Of a DNA stretch of 64,000 nucleotides, positions 51,985 through 62,879 are shown in pieces. A program made the translations under genes and the position numbers. The stretch is from positions 496,001 to 560,000 of the forward strand of contig CAWATY010000009.1 of assembly GCA_963785115.1 (NCBI GenBank), written 5' to 3'. Positions within the stretch are counted from its first letter, which is position 1. The number at the start of each line of letters is the position of its first letter. Below the pieces are notes generated by a model, which saw only the letters and a program-made list of their open reading frames with translations, was not told where the DNA came from and did no database searches. The DNA is from JACCWP01 sp963785115. Its GTDB lineage: Bacteria > Actinomycetota > Actinomycetes > Propionibacteriales > Nocardioidaceae.

Positions 51985-52720
51985 CGCCGGTCGTGGCCTT
52001 GCGTGCCCACATCACCAGGCCGCCGCCAAGGCTCATCCGCCGCACCTGCACGTCGACAAGTCCCGCGGCCTCCCACGCCTGGACGTGCCAGGTGACCGGG
52101 TAGCGCTGGTAGTGCTGGGTGATCGATGGGCCGAGGAACCGCCCGACCCTGAACCATCCGGGCCGCCGGTCAGGAACCGCCGCAGCGGGAGCAGCAGCCG
52201 GTGTAGAAGAACCAGGCCGGGCGCAGACCGGGTTCGCGGGACCGAGAAGTCCAGGCTCGACATCCCCCACCGGGTCGGAGGACGCGCGCGAGCTCGCGCA
52301 CGGTGGCCGCCGGGTCCGCCACGTAGCGAAGGAGGTAGGTCACCGTCAGCCCGTCGAAGGTCGCGTCGGGGAACGGCAGGTGCTCGGCCCGGCCGACCAC
52401 GAGACGTACCCGGGCGTCGCGCCGGTCGGGGAGCAGCCGTTGCCGAGCGGCCCGGGAGCATCGGCTCGGTGAGGTCCACCCCGACGAACCGGGCCCGCGC
52501 CCGACGGCGCGAGCGCCGGGCACGCCCAGCGGTTCCGCTCGCCACGTCGAGGACGGTGTCGGGCTCACTGGCCGCCACCGGGTCGAGCATCGGCGGCCCG
52601 CCAGCGCCGGTCCTGGCCGAACGACAGCAGCAGGCCCAGCCGGTCGTAGCACCGGGGGAGCCCGGGGAAGAGGTGCTGAGCGAACTCGGAGGGCCGCGTC
52701 CGCGACGCCGTGACATCCAC
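51977..52720 (-). pseudogene. UbiE/MenG-like SAM-dependent methyltransferase, frameshifted
   Basis: Pieces in three frames give SEFAQHLFPGLPRCYDRLGLLLSFGQDRRW, DTVLDVASGTAG, FVGVDLTEPML, VVGRAEHLPFPDATFDGLTVTYLLRYVADPAATVRELARVLRPGG and a C-terminal SITQHYQRYPVTWHVQAWEAAGL segment: the class I methyltransferase fold with the menaquinone/ubiquinone methyltransferase pattern. At least four breaks lie between 52610 and 52150. TAGGTT at 52736-52731 precedes the GTG by ten bases. With the neighbouring UbiA-like protein it could act on a quinone or prenyl lipid, by inference. Confidence 0.75.
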
Positions 52721-52727
52721 GACGGGA

Positions 52728-52744
52728 CGCAACCTATCCGGGAC
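52728..52744. repeat. 17-base direct repeat, copy before the methyltransferase
   Basis: CGCAACCTATCCGGGAC is identical to 53909-53925. On the minus strand it contains TAGGTT, a -10 box, and in both places it stands just before a minus-strand start codon. Confidence 0.75.
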
Positions 52745-53904
52745 GGCGTCTCGCCCGTCGAGGGTGCCGCACTGTCCGGCTGCTCCGCCGTGACGCAGTG
52801 GATCCCACCGCCACCGGCATGCAGGCGGTCGACCCGGATCTGCTCGACCACCCGGCCGGGGAAGGCCGCCGCGAGGACGTCGGCGCACGCCGCGTCCGCC
52901 TCGGCATCGCCGAAGGCCGCGGTGACGACCGCGCCGTTGACGGCGTGGAAGTTGACGTAGGAGTCCAGAAAACCGGGTGCCGATGAGGGCAGGACGGTCG
53001 GGCCGGCCACCGGGACGACGCGCAACCGACGTCCGCGTGCGTCGACCGATCCGGAGAGGATCTCCCGTTGCAGGCGGGCGTCCGCCGCCCAGACGTCGGT
53101 TCGGCTGTCCGGCGGCACCTGGACCATCACCACACCGGGCCGCACGAACCGCGACGTGGCGTCCACGTGGTCGTCGGTGATGTCTCGGTCGCGGATCCCC
53201 GGCAGCCAGATCATCGTGTCCGCGCCGTACGCGGCGAGAACGGCCGCCTCGACCTGCTCCCTGGTGGCCCCCGGGTTGCGGTCGGCGTCGACAAGGCTGC
53301 TCTCCGTGGCCATCACGGTGCCGTCACCGTCGGTCTCGATGGCCCCGCCCTCGGCCACGACACCGGCCCTGCTGAACGGCAGCCCGGTCCACCGGGCCAC
53401 CCCTGCCGCGACCAGCCGGTCGTGGCCGGCGCGCTGGGCGCCGCCCCAGCCGTCGAAGTTCAGCCCGACGGCGTCCTGGCGGCCGGAGCCGTCCACCCGG
53501 AAGACCGGTCCGCTGTCCCGCATCCAGCAGTCCTCGACCGGTATCTCGCCCGTGACCTGCACCGACGGACCGCACCACCGGCGTGCGTCGGCCACCGAGT
53601 CAGGCCGCGAACACATCACGACCGGCTCGTACCTCGCGATCGTCCGGGCGACCCGTGCGATGTCGGCCTGGACGCCGGGCAGCAACCGTCCCCACACCGC
53701 CGAGCTCGCGGGCCACGCCATCCACGTGCGCAGGTGCGGCAGGTCACTGCGGGGGACCCGGGGCGCGGACACTGGAACCCCGGCTGGTGCCTCCGACGAG
53801 CCGGCGCGCACGACCGTGGCGGTGGCTCCTGCCGCCACTCCCGCCGCGGCGAGCAGCAGCAGCGTGCGGCGGGTGGGACGCACGGCTGCTCGCGAGGCGT
53901 CCAC
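52734..53904 (-). CDS. Agmatine/peptidylarginine deiminase family protein, probably exported
   Basis: About 390 residues of the PAD_porph family (guanidino-group hydrolases such as agmatine deiminase). VEDCWMRDSGPVF, GGAIETDGDG, DDHVDATSRFV and the catalytic Cys segment LHAGGGGIHCVTAEQP are visible. The N-terminus RPTRRTLLLLAAAGVAAGA is a signal sequence with two arginines, perhaps Tat-dependent, so the enzyme may act outside the cytoplasm. The frame stays open past the expected end into the methyltransferase gene; a one-base shift would end it at TAG 52736-52734, which I use. GTG 53904 lies seven bases after TAGGTT. Confidence 0.82.
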
Positions 53905-53908
53905 GGCG

Positions 53909-53925
53909 CGCAACCTATCCGGGAC
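53909..53925. repeat. 17-base direct repeat, copy before the deiminase
   Basis: Identical to 52728-52744. It includes the TAGGTT -10 box of the leaderless deiminase gene. Confidence 0.75.
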
Positions 53926-53930
53926 CTCCG

Positions 53931-53936
53931 TACGGT
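53931..53936 (+). promoter_or_regulatory. -10 box of the leaderless aldo/keto reductase gene
   Basis: TACGGT ends seven bases before the ATG at 53944, back to back with the deiminase promoter. Confidence 0.5.
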
Positions 53937-53943
53937 GGTGGCC

Positions 53944-54781
53944 ATGACCGATACGACTACCTCTGTCCCCACGATCGACCTGAACAACGGCTCGACGATC
54001 CCGCAGCTGGGCTTCGGGGTGTTCCAGGTGCCGCCGGAGGACACCGCCGAGGTCGTGGCCAAGGCCCTCGACGTCGGCTACCGGCACATCGACACCGCCG
54101 CGCTGTACAACAACGAGGAGGGCGTGGGCCAGGCGATCCGCGACTCCGGCCTCGCCCGCGAGGACGTGTTCGTCACCACCAAGCTCGGCAACCCCGACCA
54201 GGGTGCGGAGAGCGGCCACGGCCGCCTTCGAGAAGAGCCTCGAGCTGCTCGGGATGGACTACGTCGACCTCTACCTCATCCACTGGCCGCAGCCGGGCAA
54301 GGACCTGTACGTCGAGTCCTGGCAGATGATGGAGAAGCTGTACGCCGACGGCCGGGCACGCGCCATCGGGGTCTCGAACTTCCAGCCCAACCACCTTCGC
54401 CGGCTGCAGGCCGAGTGCACCGTGCTGCCCGCCGTGAACCAGGTCGAGCTGCACCCGACGTTCGGCCAGGCCGAGCTGCGTGAGGTGCACGCGCAGATGG
54501 GCATCGCCACCGAGGCGTGGGCGCCGATCGCGCAGGGCGCCGAGCTGGACAACGCGACCATCGGTGAGATCGCCGAGCGGGTGGGCAAGACGCCCGCGCA
54601 GGTGATCATCCGCTGGCACCTGCAGCTGGGCAACATCGTGTTCCCCAAGTCGGTGACGCCCTCGCGGATCGAGGAGAACTTCGACGTCTTCGACGTCGAG
54701 CTCTCCGACGCCGACATGGCGAGCATCACCGGGCTGGACGCGGGCAACCGCACCGGACCGGACCCCGACCACTTCGGCTGA
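53944..54781 (+). pseudogene. Aldo/keto reductase, one frameshift
   Basis: Two frames give a 278-residue reductase of the 2,5-diketo-gluconate reductase type: LGFGVFQVP, HIDTAALYNNEEGVG with the catalytic Asp and Tyr, FVTTKLGNPDQG with the Lys, then MDYVDLYLIHWPQPGKDLY with the His, IGVSNFQPNHL and IVFPKSVTPSRIEENF. An extra G in AGCGGCC near 54212 explains the break. It reduces aldehydes or ketones with NADPH; the natural substrate is unknown. Confidence 0.87.
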
Positions 54782-54802
54782 CCGAGACCGGCCAGCGACC
54801 GG

Positions 54803-56125
54803 CTAGGTGGCGGAGATCCCGCCCACCCGGCCCTCACGGAACGCGTCGACGAACTGCTCGTGGTCGGCGCGTGCGCGCTCGGCGTAGTCGAACCCGCGGT
54901 CGACCAGGTCGGTGACGAAGCCGTCCTGGTCGCCGTCGAGGGCGGCGGCGACGGCCTCCTCGATCTGGAACTCGACGAGGTCCTCGTCGCTGTCCTCGTC
55001 GGACGCGCAGTGCACCTTCGCGGTCGCCCGGCCGAGATCGCGCAGGACCGGCTCGACCTGGTCGGGCTCGGTCAGCTCGTCCCAGTCGAGGTCGAACTCG
55101 TACGGCGAGAGCTCGGAGACGACGTAGCCGGTGTTGTGCAGCTCGGTCCAGCCGAGGAACGGGTCGGTGTGCCGCTGCAGTGCGCGCTGGGAGACGACCG
55201 TGCGGTGGCCTGCGTGGTCGAAGTACTCCTCCGCCTGCTTGTCGTGCACGTAGCGGCTGATCGCCGGCACGTTGCCCTGCTTCATGCTCAGAACCACGTC
55301 GTTCTCCAACGCCTGGTTGCTGCCCTCGACCAGCACGTTGTAGGCGGTCAGACCAGCGCTACCGATGCCGAATCCGGCCCGGCCGACCACGTCCTTCACC
55401 TGGTAGAACAGGTCGCGGTCGAGCAGCTTGTCCTCCGGGATGGTGTCGAGGTACGCCTCGAACGCCGCCAGGACCTGCTTGTGCTCGTCGTCGTCCAGAC
55501 GTTTCACCCCGGGCGCATTGCGGAACGACCGCTCCGCCCCGTCCAGCACGGTGAGCTTGTCGAGCAGGCCGGTGCGCGAGGCGAGCCGCGCCTGGATGAG
55601 CACCTCGTGCACCGGGCCCTCGGTGTTGTCCAGGCGCAGCGCGAAGTCGTCGTCGTCGGCCGACTCGACGTACGCGTGCACCTGGTCGACGTACGCCCGC
55701 AGGTAGGTCGTCGCGAGGTCGCGGACGGTGTCCTCGGGGAAGGCCTTGCGCCGGCCCAGCAGCGACAAGCTGGCGACGAACCGCACCAGGTCCCAGGTGT
55801 AGTGCCCGAGGTAGGCCTCGTCGAAGTCGTTGACGTCGAAGACCAGCCGGCCGTCGGAGTTCAGGTACGTGCCGAAGTTCTCCGCGTGCAGGTCGCCGTG
55901 CACCCAGACCCGTGACGTGCGCTCGTCGACCCACGGGTCGTCGGCGTCGGCGAGGTCGCGGTAGAACAGGCAGGCGCTGCCCCGGTAGAAGGCGAACGGG
56001 TCGGCCGCCATCTTGCGGTACTTCGTGCGGAAGGCGTCCGGCGACCTCTCCATCAGCTCCGAGAACGCGTCCTCGAGGGTCTCGACGACGTAGGCCTGGC
56101 GGTCGCTGTCCGGTCGGTCAGGCAT
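54803..56125 (-). CDS. DUF2252 family protein
   Basis: A 440-residue protein with the kinase-like signatures of DUF2252: YRGSACLFYRDLA, VWVHGDLHAENFGTYL and VFDVNDFDEAYLGHYTWDLVRF, which recall the catalytic loop and metal-binding Asp of aminoglycoside phosphotransferase-like folds. Acidic residues are frequent, especially in the last 100. The substrate is unknown. The frame is intact across 1.3 kb in an otherwise error-rich area, and the ATG at 56125 is where similarity begins although the frame is open upstream. Confidence 0.88.
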   Translation of the reverse strand: MPDRPDSDRQAYVVETLEDAFSELMERSPDAFRTKYRKMAADPFAFYRGSACLFYRDLADADDPWVDERTSRVWVHGDLHAENFGTYLNSDGRLVFDVNDFDEAYLGHYTWDLVRFVASLSLLGRRKAFPEDTVRDLATTYLRAYVDQVHAYVESADDDDFALRLDNTEGPVHEVLIQARLASRTGLLDKLTVLDGAERSFRNAPGVKRLDDDEHKQVLAAFEAYLDTIPEDKLLDRDLFYQVKDVVGRAGFGIGSAGLTAYNVLVEGSNQALENDVVLSMKQGNVPAISRYVHDKQAEEYFDHAGHRTVVSQRALQRHTDPFLGWTELHNTGYVVSELSPYEFDLDWDELTEPDQVEPVLRDLGRATAKVHCASDEDSDEDLVEFQIEEAVAAALDGDQDGFVTDLVDRGFDYAERARADHEQFVDAFREGRVGGISAT

Positions 56126-56188
56126 GGACCCGACCCGGTAGGGACCGACACGCGCATCGGCACCCGCGGGCCACGCCGGTACGGCACG

Positions 56189-56665
56189 ATGGCGGCTGTG
56201 ACGCCAGCGCGCAGCCGCTCCGGGCCCGCCGCGCAGCTCGAGGTCGAGCAAGAGCTCGCCCGGCTGCTGCGGCGCGGCCGGCTGGCCCTCTCGGCGTACG
56301 CGGCGCGGATCCACCCCGACATCGACGTCTCCGGCTACACCCTGCTGCTGGCCGTGCGCGACGCCACGACCGGCGAGGACGGCAAGGCGGTGCGCGCAGC
56401 CGACCTCGCGGGCACGGCTCGGGCTGCACAAGTCCACGCTCAGCGCGGGCTCGCCCAGCTGGAGTCGCGGGGCTGGTCGAGCGGGTCGCCGACCCCACCA
56501 ACGCCCGAGCCCGGGAGGTGCGGGTCGGCCGGGAGGGAGCTCGCCGCCTGCAGCGGGTCCGGGACGAGCGACGGCGAAGCTGGCGAATGTTCTCGACCGG
56601 TGGACGAGGGCGACCTCCGCACCCTGGTGCGGCTGCTGGACCGGCGCAACACCGACCTGGAGTAG
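56189..56665 (+). pseudogene. MarR family regulator, frameshifted
   Basis: The frame from ATG 56189 is open to 56665, but three stretches are out of register. Read across frames it is a MarR protein: ARLLRRGRLALSAYAARIHPDIDVSGYTLLLAV, RAADLAGTLGLHKSTL-like DNA-binding helix, SRGLVERVADPTNARAREVRVGREGARRL winged region, and the dimer helix GDLRTLVRLLDR. Breaks lie near 56420, 56475 and 56580. It precedes an MFS exporter gene with an inverted repeat between them, the usual arrangement of a drug-responsive repressor and its target. Confidence 0.78.
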
Positions 56666-56711
56666 CCGCGCCTCGTCGAACGCGGGCGTGAGCGACGTCT
56701 CGTCAGCGAAA

Positions 56712-56754
56712 GTTGCCTTCTGCACCCATCCTCCATAACATTGCAGAGAGCAAC
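56712..56754. promoter_or_regulatory. Candidate MarR operator upstream of the MFS exporter
   Basis: GTTGCCTTCTGCA (56712-56724) and TGCAGAGAGCAAC (56742-56754) are inverted copies matching at 11 of 13 positions, 17 bases apart. Each arm also has a TTGC...GCA symmetry. The 198-base gap between marR and the MFS gene holds nothing else that I recognise. Confidence 0.5.
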
Positions 56755-56863
56755 CATCGGTCGCTAGCTCCGCACCCATGAACCGAGGAACGCTGCACCA
56801 CGTCCGTCGTCGCCCAGGGCACCGAGCGACCGGCGTCACCGGGCCAAGGGCCCCGACGCCCCG

Positions 56864-58408
56864 ATGACCCACCGCGAGATCCTCGAAGTGCTGGTCGGCC
56901 TGCTCGCCGCGCTCTTCACCGCGATCCTGAGCCACCTCGTCAGCAACGCGCTGCCGACGATCATCGCCGACCTGCAGGGCAGCCAGACGCGACACCTGGA
57001 TCGTCACGGCCTCGCTGCTCGCGATGACCGTGAGCACGCCGGTGTGGGGCAAGCTGGCCGACCCTACAGCAAGAAGCTGCTCGTCCAGACCGCGATCGTC
57101 ACTCCGTGATCGGTTCGGTCATCGCCGGTGCGGCGCAGGACGTGCCGACGCTGATCGCAACGCGCGTCGTGCAGGGCATCGGCGTCGGCGGCCTGATGCC
57201 GACGCCCAATCGATCATCGCCTCGATGACTCCGCCGCGGGACCGGGGTCGTACAGCGGCTACATCGGTGTGGTGATGGCGGTCGCCACCGTCAGCGGACC
57301 GCTGATGGGCGGCATCATCGTCGACACCCCGTGGCTCGGCTGGCGCTGGTGCTTCTACGTTGGCGTCCCGCTGGCCGTGGCCAGCCTGCTGCTGCTGCAG
57401 CGCTACCTGCACCGGGTGACCGTCCGCCGCCGGGTGCGGCTGGACGGCGGGGGAGCGCTGCTGATCGCGGCCGCCGCCTCGCTGCCGATGATCTGGTGTC
57501 GTTCGCCGGCTCCAGCTTCTCCTGGGTGGGCTGGGAGACGGCGCTGTTGCTCGCGACGACCCTGGTGCTCGCCGGGCTCCTCGTGCTCGTCGAGTCGCGG
57601 CACCCCGAGCCGCTGCTCCCGCTGCGGGTGCTGCAAACCCGCACGACGTCGCTGGCGATCGTCGCCAGCGTCGGCGTCGGGATCGCGATGCGGGGCGCTG
57701 GCTTCCTCGGCCAGTACTTCCAGGTGGCGCGCGGCTACAGCCCGACCAACGCCGGTCTGCTCTCCATCCCGCTGATGGTGGGCAGCCTGATCGGCACCAC
57801 CGGGTCGGGCAGATCATCACCCGCACCGGGCGCTGGAAGGTCTTCCTGCTCTCCGGCACGGTCCTGCTCACCGCGGGCATGCTCAGCCTGTCCACCATCG
57901 ACCACATCACGCCTCTGTGGACGTAACGTGTTCATGGCGCTGGTCGGCCTCGGCATGGGAATGCTGCTGCAGAACCTGGTGCTCGCTGTCCAGAACACCG
58001 TCGACGTCTCCGAGGTCGGCGCGTCCAGCGCCCCCGGTGGCGTTCTTCCCCATCCTCGGCGGCGCGGTCGGGTCTTGGTGCTAGGCGCGGTCCTGGCCAA
58101 CCGGGTGCGCAGCTCACCGTAGACGGTCTGCGGCACAGGGGATCCCGGCCGACTCCCTGTCCAGCGGCCATCGTCGGCACTCGACATCGGCTCGCTGCCG
58201 CCGCAGGTGGCTCAGGTCGTCCAGGCGTCGTACGGCGACGCGACCGGCCAACGTCCTGGTGGGCGCAGCCTCGGCTGCCATGGCCTTCGTCGCGGCGCTG
58301 TTCATCCGCGAGGTCGCGCTGCGGCGCACGGTGAGCTCACCACCGAGACGGCCGTTCCCGGACCGGCCGCCGCCGAGTCGCAACCGCTGGGGTTGGATGG
58401 GGACATGA
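56864..58408 (+). pseudogene. MFS drug exporter (EmrB/QacA type), multiple frameshifts
   Basis: Pieces rebuild a 14-helix DHA2 exporter of about 510 residues: LFTAILSHLVSNALPTIIADL, TASLLAMTVSTPVWGKLAD, ATRVVQGIGVGGLMP, VSGPLMGGIIVDTPWLGWRWCFYVGVPLA, then AGFLGQYFQVARGYSPTNAGLLSIPLMVG and VFMALVGLGMGMLLQNLVLAVQN. At least seven breaks occur, plus an in-frame TAA near 57926. The end overlaps the FKBP gene start (ATGA at 58405). It would export toxic compounds under control of the MarR protein upstream. Confidence 0.8.
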
Positions 58409-58779
58409 GCCCTGCGATGGACGACAAGCCCGAGGTCGACTTCCCCGGTGGCGAGCCGCCGACCGAGCTCGAGGTCAGCGACGTGGTCACCGGTGAGGGA
58501 GACGAGGCTGCGCCCGGTGCGACGGTGAAGGTGCACTACGTCGGTGGGAGTTCGACACCGGCGAGCAGTTCGACGCCTCCTGGGACCGCGGCCAGCCGGT
58601 CGACTTCCCCGCTGGCCCAGCTGATCCCCGGCTGGCAGCAGGGCATCCCGGGCATGCGGGTCGGCGGGCGTCGGCGGCTGGTGGTGCCGCCCGAGCTGGC
58701 CTACGGCCCGGCCGGCGGCGGGCACCGGCTGTCCGGCAAGACGCTGATCTTCGTCATCGACCTGCTCGGCACCCGCTGA
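58405..58779 (+). CDS. FKBP-type peptidyl-prolyl isomerase (paired frameshifts)
   Basis: A 124-residue FKBP domain: MDDKPEVDFPGGEPPTELEV, GATVKVHYVG, then LIPGWQQGIPGMRVGGRRRL, VVPPELAYGP and LIFVIDLLGTR. Between about 58548 and 58611 the open frame gives a Ser/Pro-rich stretch, while the next frame reads EFDTGEQFDASWDRGQPVDFP, exactly the missing FKBP strand. A lost base and an inserted G near 58611 cancel out, so the true protein has the canonical sequence. It speeds proline isomerisation during folding. Confidence 0.85.
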   Translation: MSPAMDDKPEVDFPGGEPPTELEVSDVVTGEGDEAAPGATVKVHYVGGSSTPASSSTPPGTAASRSTSPLAQLIPGWQQGIPGMRVGGRRRLVVPPELAYGPAGGGHRLSGKTLIFVIDLLGTR

Positions 58780-58806
58780 GCGCACGCCCGGCGGTCGCGC
58801 AACCGG

Positions 58807-61800
58807 TCAGACCGCATCCAGCGCGCGGCGAGCCCGCTTGACCGACGCCGGTCGGCGGTACGCACGCTGGGTGCGAACAGGCCGAGTCGCAGCTCCTCGA
58901 TCAACCACCGAGCGTCGTAGGCCGGCCGGGACCGTGCGCCCTCCGGCAACGCGTCGCGCACCTTCTCGTACGCCTCGACGACCCCCAGGACCTCGTCCAG
59001 CCGGGCCAGGTCGCGTCGCGGGTCGTCGGCCATCCGGTCGAGCCGCTGCTGACGCCGGCGAGGTAGCGGACCAGGTCGGGCAGCCGGTCCCACCCGACGG
59101 CGCTCACGAACCCCGCGCCGACGAGCTCGTCGAGCTGCATCTCGACGTCGTCGCGGGCAGCGGCGAGCGACGGTGCGGCGACCTCTGCGAGTCGGGTCCG
59201 AGCCTCGTGCTCCTCGGTCAGCACCCGCTGGACCAACCCGACGACCTGCTCGGTCGCGGGCACCAGGTCGGCGCGCACCCGCTCGCGCAGCGCGGCGAAC
59301 CCCACTGCGTCCCAGGCCGGGCCACCGGATGCGCCACCAGGTGGTCGGCGGCGCAGTCGGCGCAGTCGTCGAGCAAGGCCGGCACCGACTCGTACGGGTT
59401 GTGGCCCAGCGTCAGCTTGGTGCGGTTGTCGAGTCCCAGTACCACGGCGGCCGCCGGCGACACGGTCGTGAGTCGCAGCAGCCGGACGGTCCCGGCGCGC
59501 ATGGCTACCGCCTGCGCCTGCTCGGACTCGTAGACCCGCACCGACACGGTGGCGCCGTCGTCGTGCAGGGCCGGATGCCCCGTGACCGTGTGCCCCGCGC
59601 GGCTCGTCGACACGACGCGCGGCAGCGCTCCGTCGGGCAGGTCAGCCGGCCAGTCGGTGAGCCCGGTGCGCTCCAGCCCGCCGGCGGCGTCGGTGAGCGT
59701 GGCGCGCAGCTGCTCGCGCAACCGGCGTTGCAGATCGGGGAGGTCCTTGCCGATCGCGACCTCGCGGCCGTCGTCGTCGACCACCCGGAACGTCAGCCGC
59801 AGGTGGGCGGAGCCGGCTCACGTCGAAGTCGTCGGGCGACACCTGGACGCCCGGGTCGCGCAGCAGTCGGTACGCCAGCGCGGGCAACAGCCCGGCCTCA
59901 CCGGGCTGCAGCGTCTCGACCACTCGGGCGGCGTGATCCGGGGCCGGCACCAGCTGGCGGCGTAGTGGTTTCGGCAGCGACCGGATCAGCTCGGTCACGA
60001 GATCGAGCCGCAGCCCCGGCACCTGCCAGGCGAAGTCCTCGGCCCGCAGGTGGTGCAGCAGCGACAGCGGCACGTCGACGGTGACCCCGTCCTGGGCGTC
60101 GCCCGGCTCGAAGACGTACGAGAGCGGTGGCTGTCGCGTCCCCGACCCGCCACTCGTCGGGGTAGGCGCTGGACCACGCCGTGGGGACGGCGTCGGCCTC
60201 GTCGCGCACCAGCAGGTCACGGTCGAAGGTCAGCAGGTCCGGCTGCTCGCGGCCGGCCTTCTTCCACCAGGACTCGAAGTGCCGGGCCGAGACCACGTCG
60301 GCGGGGATCCGGGCGTCGTAGAAGTCGACCAGGGTCTCCTCGTCGACCACGATGTCGCGGCGGCGAGTCCGCTCTTCCAGGTCGGCGACGTCGGCCAGCA
60401 GCCTGCGGTTGGCGTGGAAGAAGGTCGCCCGGGTGTCCCAGTCGCCCTCGACCAGGGCGTGCCGGATGAACAGCTCGCGGGCCAGTGCCGAATCGACCCG
60501 GTCGAGGAACTGCATGCGTCGGCCGGTGACCACCGGGATCCCGTACAGCGTCACCGTCTCCAGCGCGACCGCGCCGCCGCGCTTGCGCTCCCAGTGCGGC
60601 TCCGCGTACGAGCGCTTGACCAGGTGCTCGGCGAGCGGCTCGATCCAGGCGGGGTCGATCCGGCTGACGTCGCGGCCCCACAGCCGTGAGGTCTCGACGA
60701 ACTCGCCGGCCATCACCATTCTTGGCGCGACCCGGACAGCCCCGAGCCGGGGAAGATGGCGAACCGGGCGCCCCGGGCGCCGAGGTAGTCGCGGGTCTCC
60801 TGCTGGCGGACGCCGACGTGCGAGGGCAAGTCCCCCACAGCAGCGCCTGGTCGACGGCGTCCGGGTCGTCGGGACGGCTCGAGGTCTCGATGCCCAGGTC
60901 GCCCAACAGCCGGCGCAGCTGCGCGACCATGTCCTGCCACTCGCGCACCCGCAGGTAGTGCAGGAATTCCTGCCGGCACATCCGGCGGAACGCGGAGCCG
61001 CTGCGGGCCTGCTGCTCGGCGCGCAGGTACTGCCACAGTCGCAGGTACGCCATCAGGTCCCAGCTCGGATCGCGGAACCGGGCGTGCGACTGGTCGGCTT
61101 GCGACTGCTTGTCGGCCGGACGCTCCCAGGCGTTCTGGATTGACAGCGCGGCGGCGATGACGACCACCTCGCGCACGCACCCGAGCCGCTCCGCCTCGAG
61201 CACCATCCGGCCGAGCCGCGGGTCGAGCGGGAGCCGCGCCAGCCGTCTGCCCACCTCGGTCAGTCGCTCGGCGGGCGTGCTGGCGTCCGCGGTGTGCGGC
61301 GTGAGGGCGGCCAGCTCCTCCAGCAGCTGCACGCCGTCGCGGATCGCCCGCGAGTCAGGTGGGTCGACGAACGGGAAGTCGGCGAAGTCTTGCCGAGTCC
61401 GAGTGCGGCCATCTGCAGCACCACCGAGGCCAGGTTGGTGCGCAGGATCTCGGGCTCGGTGTAGCGCGGCCGGCTCTCGTAGTCGTCCTCGGAGTAGAGC
61501 CGGATCGCCACCCCGTCGGCCGTGCGCCTCCACCGGCCGGAGCGCTGGTCGGCGGACGCCGCCGACACCTTCTCGATCGGCAGCCGCTGCACCTTGAGCC
61601 GCTGGCTGTAGCGGCTGATCCGTGCCTTGCCGGTGTCGACGACGTACCGGATGCCGGGGACCGTCAGCGACGTCTCCGCGACGTTGGTCGCCAGCACGAC
61701 CCGGCGTTCGCCGTGGGAGGCGAAGGTCTTGTGCTGCTCGCGCCGCCGACAGCCGTCCGTACAGCGGCAGGATCTCCGGCGGCCGGCGCTGGCCCGAGGT

Positions 61801-62725
61801 GTGGTCGCGGAGCGCGTCGGCGGCGTCGCGGATCTCGCGCTCGCCGGACAGGAAGACGAGCACGTCGCCGGGCCCCTCGGCGCAGACCTCGTCGACGGCG
61901 ACACAGAGCGCCTGGACCGGGTCGGCGTCGGGGTCGTCGTCGGGTCGGTAGCGCACCTCGACCGGGTACGTGCGACCGGACACCTCGAGCACCGGGGCGC
62001 CGCCGAAGTGCGCGGCGAACCGATCCGGGTCGATGGTCGCCGACGTGACCACCACCTGCAGGTCGGGTCGGCGGGGAAGCAGTCGCCGCAGGTAGCCGAG
62101 GACGAAGTCGATGGTGAGGCTGCGCTCGTGCGCCTCGTCGACGACGATCGCGTCGTAGCCGAGCAGCAGCGGGTCGCGCTGGATCTCGGCCACCAGCAGG
62201 CCGTCGGTCATCAGCTTGACCATCGTGTCGGCGCCCACCTGATCGGTGAAGCGGACCGCGTAGCCGACGGTCGCGCCGACCTCGGTGCCCATCTCCTCGG
62301 CGAGCCGCTCGGCGACGCTGCGCGCGGCGATCCGCCGGGGCTGGGTGTGGCCCACCATGCCGCGGCGGCCCCGGCCCAGCTCGAGCAGCATCTTCGGCAG
62401 CTGGGTGGTCTTGCCGCTGCCGGTCTCGCCTGCGAGCACCACGACCTGGTGGTCACGCAGCGCGGCCACGATCTCGTCGTGCGCCTGGCTGACCGGCAGC
62501 TGCGTCCGGGTAGTCGAGGTGCGGCTCGAACGCCGCTCGCCGCGCCATCCGCCGCTCGGCGGCCTCGACATCGCCGGCCAGGCGCTCCAGCGCCCGCGTG
62601 CGCTTGCCCGGGTTCCGCTGCCGGCGCAGGCCCTCCAGCCGCCGCCCGATCCGGTGCTCGTCGACGAGCGTCAGGTGGGGCAGCCGGGCGCGCAGGTCGG
62701 CCACCGTCGGCGGGGGAGAGGACAT
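58807..62725 (-). pseudogene. hrpA: ATP-dependent RNA helicase HrpA, multiple frameshifts
   Basis: The 3.9 kb span equals a full HrpA of about 1300 residues. Visible are the N-terminal VADLRARLPHLTLVDEHRIGRRL, Walker A GETGSGKTTQLP, TQPRRIAARSVAERLAEEMG, the DEAH box VVDEAHERSL, VTSATI, FLSGEREIRDAADALRDH, the helicase-associated ELAALTPH and LGRMVLEAERLGCVREVV region, and the DUF3418 C-terminal part with WYDARI-like and LRLTF-like segments. At least seven frame changes occur (for example near 62510, 61745, 61390, 60825, 60720, 60130, 59815, 59320, 59055, 58855). TAGACT lies nine bases before the ATG. Confidence 0.87.
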
Positions 62726-62816
62726 CGCCCGCCCAGTCTAGGAACCCGCCCCACTTCCCTTGGGAATGATCGGCGCGTAACGTCCACTGCTGAGGGAACT
62801 AGCTAGGCACCTCATT

Positions 62817-62834
62817 CCCCTTGTGGATAAGGGG
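62817..62834. promoter_or_regulatory. Hairpin with embedded DnaA box before DUF222-HNH copy 2
   Basis: CCCCTT-GTGGAT-AAGGGG forms a perfect hairpin. TGTGGATAA at 62822-62830 is an exact DnaA box on the opposite strand, 58 bases before the ATG (57 in copy 1). The next 45 bases are largely the same as in copy 1, ending in a TAGGTT box six bases before the ATG. Confidence 0.62.
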
Positions 62835-62879
62835 ATTCTCGGTCGAGGGACTGTCGGTGGTGGCGTCTAGGTTTGTCCC

